From assembly GCA_026014905.1 (NCBI GenBank), contig JAOZHK010000221.1:1-23580 (forward strand): DNA of 23,580 nucleotides, written 5' to 3'. The stretch comes from Candidatus Bathyarchaeota archaeon (GTDB lineage Archaea > Thermoproteota > Bathyarchaeia > RBG-16-48-13 > GCA-020355125). The notes under the pieces were generated by a model that was not told the origin of the DNA, made no database searches, and was given only the letters and a program-made list of their open reading frames with translations. Each line of letters begins with the position of its first letter. Position 1 is the stretch's first letter. Positions 7,990 through 14,337 of the stretch are shown here, piece after piece. The translations under genes were made by a program, and so were the position numbers.

Positions 7990-8001
7990 TACTTATATAG
8001 A
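7990..8001 (+). promoter_or_regulatory. TATA-like promoter of the ferredoxin-AOR operon
   Basis: TACTTATATAGA lies about 55 bases before the ferredoxin ATG and predicts a start near 8020 with a leader of about 29 nt holding GAGGA (8038-8042). A second A/T element (AATTATAT, 8010-8016) is too close to the binding site to be the better choice. Confidence 0.45.
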
Positions 8002-8048
8002 AGTTTTCAATTATATCGGTCAAGTTTTATCTTAAAAGAGGAAATAAC

Positions 8049-8564
8049 ATGAGTATCTGGATTGTGAGAGATTATATTCGATGTACAGGCTGTCAGCGCT
8101 GCGAAGTAGTATGCAGTCTCCGACACGAAGGGCGGATTTGGCCTGAAGCATCCCGTATTCGCGTCTTCATGCCGTTTCCTGGCCTTGAAGTTCCCCATTT
8201 ATGTGCTCAATGCGATGATTATCCCTGCATCGAATCCTGTCCCGTTAATGCCTTGTCCCTAGATAATCAAACAGGTGCTGTCATCGTCGATCAAGATACC
8301 TGCACCTCCTGCGGATTATGCATTAAAAGCTGTCCTGGCACGGTTCCCTTTCTGCATCCTGAAACCAACAAAGCAGTTATCTGCAACCTATGTGGAGGGG
8401 ATCCCGAGTGCGTGAAAGTCTGCGTTGAAGCTGGATATGATGCCCTACGCTGTGTACCCGAAAACCCTGGGCCCCAGAAGAAGCTTCATTCCTTACACCC
8501 GAATATCATCGCGAAAGATCTTGCAGTGAATCTCTATGCCGAGAAAGGGGAGGAGGTACTCTAA
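8049..8564 (+). CDS. Polyferredoxin with four [4Fe-4S] sites, electron-transfer partner of the AOR
   Basis: A 171-residue protein with sixteen Cys in four groups: 12/15/18/22, 52/55/60/64, 85/88/91/95 and 112/115/121/125. This is the pattern of DmsB/HybA-type electron-transfer subunits and of the small Fe-S subunits that pair with AOR-family enzymes (AorA, BamC). There is no signal peptide, so it should act in the cytoplasm, carrying electrons from the tungsten enzyme. The ATG has GAGGA six bases upstream. The gene ends one base before the AOR start, and its last codons carry the AOR ribosome binding site AGGAGG, so the two are coupled. The identity of the external electron acceptor is unknown. 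Confidence 0.9.
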   Translation: MSIWIVRDYIRCTGCQRCEVVCSLRHEGRIWPEASRIRVFMPFPGLEVPHLCAQCDDYPCIESCPVNALSLDNQTGAVIVDQDTCTSCGLCIKSCPGTVPFLHPETNKAVICNLCGGDPECVKVCVEAGYDALRCVPENPGPQKKLHSLHPNIIAKDLAVNLYAEKGEEVL

Positions 8565-8565
8565 C

Positions 8566-10413
8566 ATGCCCCGTGGATATACCGGTAAATTTTTAGACGT
8601 GGATCTGACGCGTGAACGTATCAAGGACATCACGATCTCAAACAAAACCTTGTATCAATACTTGGGTGGCCGCGGTCTCGCTGCCAAGATTCTGTGGGAT
8701 CGCCTGGGAAAAGACTGGCCCTCCATTGATCCGTTGGGCCCCAAAAACATCTTAACTGTATTAACAGGGCCCCTTACTGCCATTCATCCGGGCGCTCGAG
8801 TATGTATTTCCGGGAAATCTCCTTTAAGCAACGGTACCCTGGGATCAACAACAAGCTCTGAATTTCCCATGGAACTAAAATGTGCGGGCTATGACGGTAT
8901 CTTTGTCAGTGGAAAAGCAAGTAACCCCGTCTATCTACTTGTTACGGACAATCAAGCGGAAATCTGTGATGCATCCCACCTCTGGGGCAAACTCGGTGAA
9001 GACACGATAAAAATCCTCAACAAAGAGGTCGGTGCCGAACTCGTGAAACGGAAACCCAACATTGGATTGTGGCGAGAACCTGGAACGATCTATATCGGCC
9101 CTGCAGGAGAAAGCATGATGCGAAACGCCGCTGTCCTCACGAAAGTAGCTCATGGCGCTGGATACGGAGGATATGGTGCAGTAATGGGTGCCAAGAACCT
9201 GAAAGCCGTCGTAGCAAAAGGTCGTGGCCCCCTGCCCGAAGTTGCAGCACCCAAAGGCATGGAAATCATGCTACGAGAATATCACAAACGATTAATCTCA
9301 ATGGATCAGATGCGACGTTGGGGAACAGGATATGCAGGATGGTATTTTGGAGCGGTTACAAGCTCGGAACCTGTCAAGAATTGGCAAGAGGAATGGCATG
9401 ATGAACGTAGTATGGCTGGCCCACGCTATAGCGCGCGATTCTGGGTGAAACCCTACTGGGCTGATTTCAATTGTTCACGAAGCTGCATGAAAATCTCATG
9501 CATCAAAACCGGGCGATGGAAGGGTGATATCACGGATATGCCCGACTATGAATTAGAAGCCTATTGTGGCCCAAACCTCGGTATCTTTGATCCCGAAGAT
9601 AATATTCACATCAGTGCATTAACCGATAACCTCGGCATGTCTGGAATCAATGGGCCTAATACGATGGGTTTCGCAGCGGAACTTTATCAACGAGGCATCT
9701 TGACAACCGATGATCTTGGATTTGAGCTCGAATGGGGCGATGCAGAGGCATTCACAAAACTCGCGTGGTTAATCGTGAACCGCGAAAAAATCGGTGATGT
9801 CTTAGCTGAAGGAACTTATCGTGCCGCACAAAAGATCAGTGAAATGAAAGGCGTCGATGTCATGCCATACGTCGTCCATGTAAAGGGCGTCGAGATCGGT
9901 GCCCACGGCACTCGGAGCAATCTCGATTTCACAAAAGACATCTCCTATGCAGCTTCCGTTCAAGGTGGCGATCACACCTCCACTGCCCGTGATGGTTATG
10001 ACGATCTATCCGGCGTCTTCATGGATTCTGGAGTGGTCTGTATGTTCTGTGTGGTTCAAGATCTCATGTGGGATTTCGCGCAGATTGTAACAGGATGGGA
10101 CCTCTCTAAAGAGAAATGGTGTACCGAGCAAGGCCGACGAATCGTCACGCTACAACGCGCATTATTGCTCCTAGGAGGACCCGATGTATTCTGGGACCCA
10201 GACAAAGATGATGATAACCCTCCACGTTTCTACGAGCCATTGCCAACAGGTCCCTACAAAGGCATAACCACTGATAAACAAGTAGTTGAAGAACGCAAGC
10301 AAGCCTATTATTCAACCCTAGGTTGGGATTCACGAGGGATTCCCACATTATCGACGCTCAAACAGCTTGATCTTCTTGATCTCGATCCATCGATGAAAGC
10401 CTTTCGAAAATAG
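8566..10413 (+). CDS. Tungsten-dependent aldehyde:ferredoxin oxidoreductase family protein
   Basis: A 615-residue AOR-family protein: these enzymes carry a tungsten bis-pterin and one [4Fe-4S] cluster and oxidise aldehydes to acids, or, in the BamB branch, reduce aromatic thioesters. Clear motifs are YTGKFLDVDLT at the N-terminus, YLGGRGLAAK, SGKSPLSNG, AGYDGIFVSGKA, YIGPAGE, GGYGAVMGAKNLKAV and GDHTS. The cluster ligands appear to be C303-x3-C307-x4-C312 plus C492 (a further Cys is at 495); the classical spacing for the first three is C-x2-C-x3-C, so this branch is divergent. I prefer the ATG at 8566, preceded by AGGAGG about 10 bases before it, to an in-frame ATG 30 bases upstream inside the ferredoxin gene. 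The substrate cannot be told; sugar-acid neighbours suggest an aldehyde such as glyceraldehyde, but this is a guess. Confidence 0.93.
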   Translation: MPRGYTGKFLDVDLTRERIKDITISNKTLYQYLGGRGLAAKILWDRLGKDWPSIDPLGPKNILTVLTGPLTAIHPGARVCISGKSPLSNGTLGSTTSSEFPMELKCAGYDGIFVSGKASNPVYLLVTDNQAEICDASHLWGKLGEDTIKILNKEVGAELVKRKPNIGLWREPGTIYIGPAGESMMRNAAVLTKVAHGAGYGGYGAVMGAKNLKAVVAKGRGPLPEVAAPKGMEIMLREYHKRLISMDQMRRWGTGYAGWYFGAVTSSEPVKNWQEEWHDERSMAGPRYSARFWVKPYWADFNCSRSCMKISCIKTGRWKGDITDMPDYELEAYCGPNLGIFDPEDNIHISALTDNLGMSGINGPNTMGFAAELYQRGILTTDDLGFELEWGDAEAFTKLAWLIVNREKIGDVLAEGTYRAAQKISEMKGVDVMPYVVHVKGVEIGAHGTRSNLDFTKDISYAASVQGGDHTSTARDGYDDLSGVFMDSGVVCMFCVVQDLMWDFAQIVTGWDLSKEKWCTEQGRRIVTLQRALLLLGGPDVFWDPDKDDDNPPRFYEPLPTGPYKGITTDKQVVEERKQAYYSTLGWDSRGIPTLSTLKQLDLLDLDPSMKAFRK

Positions 10414-10417
10414 GCGC

Positions 10418-10439
10418 TTTTTCCCTTTTTTCTTTTTCT
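10418..10439 (+). terminator. T-rich archaeal terminator after the AOR gene
   Basis: Directly behind the AOR stop lies a run of T interrupted only by a few C (TTTTTCCCTTTTTTC and following), without a hairpin. Oligo-T tracts of this kind end transcription in archaea. It suggests the MoaD-like gene downstream is expressed separately or by read-through. Confidence 0.6.
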
Positions 10440-10522
10440 CGAATATACATAACTTTTAATGCATTGATTACTGTACCAGACTCTAATCATCTCTCGTTTA
10501 ACGTGTTTAGAGCCCGATCAAA

Positions 10523-10795
10523 TTGCAAGTCATTGTGAATGCTTTTGGAGATTTGCGGCAGCTTTTAGGAGCCGAACGCTCTGTTAAGTTACAGGATAAC
10601 TCGGATCTTGATGATCTTCTATCCAAACTGAGTGCATTGACACGTACGTATCGCAAAGGATACATTGGATCGCACAAAGCAGGTCTTGACCTGACTGTCT
10701 CCCTAAATGGTCGCACCATCAGAGTCAACCAGGAGGCAGTTCGTTTAAAAGATGGTGACGTTATTTCACTCTACCCGTTCTCAGTAGGCGGGTGA
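10523..10795 (+). CDS. MoaD/ThiS-like sulfur-carrier protein
   Basis: A 90-residue beta-grasp protein ending in Gly-Gly, the C-terminus that is adenylated and converted to a thiocarboxylate in MoaD and ThiS. FGDLRQLLG near the start and DGDVISLYPFSVGG at the end match MoaD-type carriers, which donate sulfur to the molybdo/tungstopterin dithiolene. Its position after a tungsten enzyme suggests a dedicated pterin-cofactor carrier. A stop codon lies 15 bases upstream in frame and no ATG or GTG intervenes, so the start must be the TTG at 10523, without a visible ribosome binding site. It ends convergently, 19 bases from the next gene. Confidence 0.85.
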   Translation: MQVIVNAFGDLRQLLGAERSVKLQDNSDLDDLLSKLSALTRTYRKGYIGSHKAGLDLTVSLNGRTIRVNQEAVRLKDGDVISLYPFSVGG

Positions 10796-10814
10796 CTTTT
10801 CATAATAGCACACG

Positions 10815-11939
10815 TTAACCAGTTTCGAGTTCCTCATCAACCAGTTCTATCCCTATTCCAGGAAGACTTGGAATTGGTAAATACCCATCGGAATCAATGG
10901 TTATAGGTTGTGTAAGGATCGCTTGTTGATTCTCCGTCAATAGTGGGGGGTCGTAGGGGTATTCAATCATTGGACAATTCTGAAATGTTGCAACTGCTTG
11001 AAGTGTCGCTGGTAAACTCAAGGCAACGTTACCGGTAGATGACACATGTGGAATGACTTGACAAGAATACAGGTCAGCCATGAAGGCAGTTTTCCGAAGC
11101 CCAGTGATGCCAAAGTCGCCTAACCGAATATCTGGCTGGAGGATGTCGTAGGCTCCGGTCACTAAATGATCCTGGAACTCGTAAATGTTGGTTGAATGTT
11201 CTCCTCCAGCAATAAACATGTCAACCGAGCGCGCGATCTGGGCGAGACCTTCTCGATCTCGACGGGGAAGGGGTTCTTCTAAGAAATAGACGTCCAATTT
11301 GTCTAGTTCTTTGGCCATCTGAATCGCCGTTTTTCTCGACCAATAATTGTAACTAACTGAGCGATTATTTTGATTAGCATCGACAAGGATCATCAAATCC
11401 TCGCCCACAGCATCGCGGACAGCTTGGATAACAGCGAGATCTTTTTTTGGGTTGGGACGATGGAGTCGGAGTTTAACGGCTTTGAATCCCTGATCCCTTA
11501 GAAACGTCACTTGTTTCACATGGTCTCTGGGCTGAAGTAAGCGATTTGTTGCGGCATAAGCTAGTATTCGATCGCGACAAGCACCTAATATTTTATACAC
11601 TGGCTGCTGAAGGGCTTTGCCAACAATATCCCACAAGGCAACTTCTATACCACCATAATTACCCCGATTAAACGGTAGTTCACGACCTACCATACATGCA
11701 TTCCAAAATTTCTCAGTGTAAAACGGATTCAAACCAATGACAGCCGATAAAGCATAGGCATCGGGTTCCCCCGAATAGGGACCATAGCCAATTATTCCTT
11801 CATCAGTATATACCTTACAGTATGAAAACGTGAACCTTCGCAACGGCACGCCATCTGGTTCACGCCACGCTGGAAGGTAATCCTCGGGTAACGTAATGAC
11901 TTTCGAACTCTGCTTCACTTCCACTTTTGTAACTTGCAA
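10815..11939 (-). CDS. Mandelate racemase/muconate lactonizing enzyme family protein (probable sugar-acid dehydratase)
   Basis: A 374-residue enolase-superfamily barrel enzyme. Mg2+ ligands appear as D187 (ILVDANQ), E221 (FLEEP) and E247 (GGEHS); the Asp-His catalytic dyad of the mandelate-racemase subgroup as D270 (LQPD) and H298 (PHVSS). The K-x-K base motif reads K156-L-R158. Family members racemise mandelate or dehydrate sugar acids such as gluconate, galactonate or rhamnonate. With Arg in the second position, dehydration with His298 as the main base seems likelier than racemisation. The start is TTG, preceded by GGGGAAAC; no ATG or GTG is available in frame before the tRNA gene. It lies just downstream of the tRNA on the same strand. 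Confidence 0.86.
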   Translation of the reverse strand: MQVTKVEVKQSSKVITLPEDYLPAWREPDGVPLRRFTFSYCKVYTDEGIIGYGPYSGEPDAYALSAVIGLNPFYTEKFWNACMVGRELPFNRGNYGGIEVALWDIVGKALQQPVYKILGACRDRILAYAATNRLLQPRDHVKQVTFLRDQGFKAVKLRLHRPNPKKDLAVIQAVRDAVGEDLMILVDANQNNRSVSYNYWSRKTAIQMAKELDKLDVYFLEEPLPRRDREGLAQIARSVDMFIAGGEHSTNIYEFQDHLVTGAYDILQPDIRLGDFGITGLRKTAFMADLYSCQVIPHVSSTGNVALSLPATLQAVATFQNCPMIEYPYDPPLLTENQQAILTQPITIDSDGYLPIPSLPGIGIELVDEELETG

Positions 11940-11990
11940 TTTTGTTTCCCCTGTGACATGTTTTAATTCGCTAGTTTTCCTCCTGGAAAG

Positions 11991-12081
11991 CGGGCTCGGT
12001 GGGATTTGAACCCACGACTGCTGGCTGTCTCCTTTGAAGGATCCGGAGGCCAGAGCCCTATCCAGACTAGACTACGAGCCC
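11991..12081 (-). tRNA. tRNA-Arg (anticodon CCG) with a 16-nt intron
   Basis: Acceptor arms GGGCTCG and CGAGCCC pair perfectly over seven positions; the T arm reads GTGGG-TTCAAAT-CCCAC. The anticodon stem CTGGC/GCCAG encloses CTCCGG...A, giving anticodon CCG (12044-12046), which reads the Arg codon CGG. Between positions 37 and 38 sits a 16-base insert. Removal gives a 75-nt tRNA including the discriminator base G; CCA is not encoded. The A/T element at 12106-12117 lies 30 bases before the 5' end and is the likely promoter. Confidence 0.95.
12027..12042 (-). other. tRNA intron, bulge-helix-bulge type
   Basis: The intron lies at the canonical archaeal position 37/38. In the precursor, CTCC pairs with GGAG to make the 4-bp central helix; the flanking 3-nt bulges are GGA (cut GG/A) and ACA (cut AC/A), and the outer helix is CTGGC/GCCAG. 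This is the substrate form of the archaeal splicing endonuclease. Sixteen bases is close to the minimum that can carry the motif. Confidence 0.9.
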
Positions 12082-12105
12082 TTTAAGTTGTACCACATTG
12101 AACCC

Positions 12106-12117
12106 AAAATATTTATC
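12106..12117. promoter_or_regulatory. Shared A/T promoter element between tRNA-Arg and the Ldh_2 gene
   Basis: AAAATATTTATC reads as a TATA box in both directions. On the minus strand it lies 30 bases before the tRNA 5' end; on the plus strand it predicts a start near 12138, 28 bases before the ATG of the dehydrogenase. It is the only A/T block at a suitable distance for either gene. Confidence 0.5.
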
Positions 12118-12165
12118 TCTAGATACGCTATCTCCTTTTCTAAGAATATATCGAGGTTTAATCGA

Positions 12166-13230
12166 ATGCCAACTTTTTCACCAGAATATCTATTTGAAAC
12201 TGCCATCAACATCTATCAAGCTGCAGGTGTACCAGAAGATGAAGCTCGGATCGTAGCCAATCATCAAGTGAAAGCAAATCTTGTCGGCCATGATTCGCAT
12301 GGCATCATACTGTTGCCAACGTATCTTGATCGGATGAAAAAGGGATTTATCGTGCCTGGTGCGCCTTTTGAAATTGAACGTGAGACGTCAACAACGGCTC
12401 GAATTAACGGCAATTGGGGTTTTGGCTTTGTTGTGACAGAAAAAGCGATGGAAATTGCGATTGATAAAGCCAAGAAACATAGTCTCGCAGCTATCACTGT
12501 GCTTTGTCAAAGTCATATTGGGCGCCTTGGAGACTATCCCACTATGGCTGCTCAAGAAGACATGATTGGCTTGATCACCGCAGACTCAGGTGCAGGACCA
12601 AAATCTGTTGCGCCTTTTGGAGGACGTGAGCGTCGTTTAGGAACTAATCCCCTTAGCATCGGGATCCCCAGTAACCTTGATGGCCCGGTACTATTAGACA
12701 TGGCAACCTGCACTGTCGCCGCGGGTAAGGTGGGAGTTGCGCGTGCACGGAATAAATCGCTTGCACCGGGATTAATCGTTGATAAAGAAGGCAACCCATC
12801 AGTTGATCCAAACGCGTTTTATGCTGGCGGTACTATTCTACCGCTCGGCGGTTCTCAAGGACATAAAGGCTATGGATTGTCATTTATGGTTGAAGTTCTA
12901 TCTGGAATACTCACCGGAGTCGGATTCGGTTCTGATCCTCAAGACTTTCAGAAACGCCATGGCGTCGAGTATCGTCACAATGATGGCTGCTTTATCAATG
13001 TGATTGATGTCAATGCGTTCTACCCAATCGAGGAGTTTCGGCAAGAAGTAACCGACTTTGTCGCTTACTTAAAAACGTCTCAACCCGCTAAAGGATTCAC
13101 CGACATTCTCTATCCTGGAGAAATCGAATGGCTGAATGAGCAACAGCGGCGGCGTGAAGGTATTTATATCGAAGATTCAACATGGGAGCGAATAACAACG
13201 ATTCAAAAACAATTTGGTGTTAAGGGATAG
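12166..13230 (+). CDS. Ldh_2-family NAD(P)-dependent 2-hydroxy-acid dehydrogenase
   Basis: A 354-residue member of the malate/L-lactate dehydrogenase family (distinct from the Rossmann LDH/MDH family), which reduces 2-oxo acids such as oxaloacetate, pyruvate or 2,3-diketogulonate with NAD(P)H. The family signature GHDSHG is at 41-46; SHIGRLGDYP, a LGTNPLSIGIP strand and GYGLSFMVEVLSG are also typical. The frame runs upstream through the tRNA gene, but ATG 12166 has GAGG nine bases before it and matches the family N-terminus (SPEYLFETA). Substrate is not determinable; next to the enolase-superfamily gene, sugar-acid or 2-oxo-acid metabolism is plausible. It ends convergently with the TIM gene. 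Confidence 0.9.
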   Translation: MPTFSPEYLFETAINIYQAAGVPEDEARIVANHQVKANLVGHDSHGIILLPTYLDRMKKGFIVPGAPFEIERETSTTARINGNWGFGFVVTEKAMEIAIDKAKKHSLAAITVLCQSHIGRLGDYPTMAAQEDMIGLITADSGAGPKSVAPFGGRERRLGTNPLSIGIPSNLDGPVLLDMATCTVAAGKVGVARARNKSLAPGLIVDKEGNPSVDPNAFYAGGTILPLGGSQGHKGYGLSFMVEVLSGILTGVGFGSDPQDFQKRHGVEYRHNDGCFINVIDVNAFYPIEEFRQEVTDFVAYLKTSQPAKGFTDILYPGEIEWLNEQQRRREGIYIEDSTWERITTIQKQFGVKG

Positions 13231-13259
13231 CTTCCTGATCCCTATAGTCCTTATGAATC

Positions 13260-13940
13260 TTACCTTTTTGCGCCTCGCACAAGATCGATCATGACTTGTG
13301 CTGGATCCTCAGCTTTGACGACACCGCTCGCTAATAATACTCCTTGAGTACCCAATGCCAGTGCAGCAGCAACGTCATCTCCTGTAGTGATTCCTGCGCC
13401 ACAAAGGATGATGATTTCAGAATCTCGTTCACGAACCAGCGATATGGTATTCTCCACAATTTCCGGTTGGGCTTGAGATACTGGAATCCCTGTCCCTATT
13501 AATTCAGGTGGCTCGATGGCCACCATATCTGGTTGAAACGCTGCGACCTGCATTGTTTTTTCCGGAGTATCCGCGCAGACTATCGAGATAAGGTTCGTTT
13601 CACGACACCGTCGCACCGCAGCTTCAATTTCCTTCAGGTTCAACTGTCGTTCAGAGTGGTTAAGAAGTGTCCCAATAGCGCCTGTGGCTGCAACTGCTTC
13701 AGGAAGAACATGTCCGGTATGGCTTCCAGGTGCATATGCGTCGATATGTTGAGCAAACACGGGAATATCCACTTGTTGAATAACAAACTGAAGATCGGTG
13801 ACTTGAGGTGCGATGCCGATATATGTATCAAAATTGTTACTGATCGTTTCAGCTAAACGAGCTAGTCGAACCGCCCGTTGACCCATTCCCTGCGTATATG
13901 TTTTAAAATTAATAATAATTTTCGGGTCATTCTGTACCAT
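13260..13940 (-). CDS. tpiA: Triosephosphate isomerase (archaeal type)
   Basis: At 226 residues this is the short archaeal form of TIM, which interconverts dihydroxyacetone phosphate and glyceraldehyde 3-phosphate. Catalytic residues are K13 (INFKTY), H95 (LLNHSER) and E143 (IEPPELIGTG); the phosphate loop CGAGITTGDD and GVLLASGVV close the barrel. It would connect the glycerol operon (DHAP product) to glycolysis and gluconeogenesis. The start is ATG, with only a weak GATTGGG before it. On the same strand upstream lies a 76-residue ORF; the 67-base gap holds CCTATTAAG near 13974-13982, a possible TATA element. Confidence 0.95.
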   Translation of the reverse strand: MVQNDPKIIINFKTYTQGMGQRAVRLARLAETISNNFDTYIGIAPQVTDLQFVIQQVDIPVFAQHIDAYAPGSHTGHVLPEAVAATGAIGTLLNHSERQLNLKEIEAAVRRCRETNLISIVCADTPEKTMQVAAFQPDMVAIEPPELIGTGIPVSQAQPEIVENTISLVRERDSEIIILCGAGITTGDDVAAALALGTQGVLLASGVVKAEDPAQVMIDLVRGAKR

Positions 13941-14007
13941 ACCGTATCGCCCAATCTCGTAAGAAGCGATCGAGACTTAATAGGCTTTGGCACGATTGTA
14001 TAGAATT

Positions 14008-14238
14008 TCATTCAAAATGCTGGCTTGCTAGTTTAACCATTCGAGTGTTTTCACAGATTCCAATGATCTTCACATCACAGCCCTTAGCTTCATGTTCTTG
14101 AACAATGTGATCAAATTCAATCTTATCCACAATCTGGAACGTGGGGCCTCTTGTAGTGATGATCTTCAGAAGAAACTCTGTCATTGAATCCACCCTACAC
14201 TCTATCGCTAACATGGGATCGTGTTGTTCGTAGTACAT
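14008..14238 (-). CDS. Small hypothetical protein, 76 residues
   Basis: I do not recognise this protein. It is an uninterrupted frame of 76 residues in an otherwise gene-free stretch between ABCE1 and TIM, on the same strand as both. The sequence looks protein-like: mixed alpha/beta pattern, with two strands VKIIGICEN and TFQIVDKI, one Cys at about residue 14 and another at 61, no membrane segment. Two starts are possible: ATG at 14238 or ATG at 14214 (codon 9). An A/T element ATTTTTAATT at 14250-14259 would suit the second, nearly leaderless. No clear ribosome binding site supports either. It may be a lineage-specific protein or a chance frame. Confidence 0.5.
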   Translation of the reverse strand: MYYEQHDPMLAIECRVDSMTEFLLKIITTRGPTFQIVDKIEFDHIVQEHEAKGCDVKIIGICENTRMVKLASQHFE

Positions 14239-14337
14239 TCTCGATATCTCAATTAAAAATTCTGTGAAACACTTCTCTAGACAATTCTCGAAAATATCTA
14301 GCTAACACTGTTGCGGGTTCGCGAAAAAGTTTGCAGG

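Noticed and set aside
8536..8565. Earlier ATG for the AOR gene inside the ferredoxin gene
   Set aside because: ATG 8566 follows a strong AGGAGG and matches the conserved N-terminus (YTGKFLDVDLT).
11937..11944. Shared TTGCAAGT start sequence of the MoaD-like and enolase-family genes as a regulatory motif
   Set aside because: Eight bases shared by two TTG-starting genes encoding Met-Gln-Val is easily chance; no flanking similarity supports a common origin.
12034..12165. Upstream extension of the Ldh_2-family gene to the ATG at 12034
   Set aside because: It would read through the tRNA-Arg gene on the other strand and adds 44 residues unlike the family; ATG 12166 has a GAGG site at the right distance.
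14155..14200. GTGATGA resembling a box C of a C/D guide RNA
   Set aside because: No matching D box (CTGA) or second box pair lies at the required spacing.
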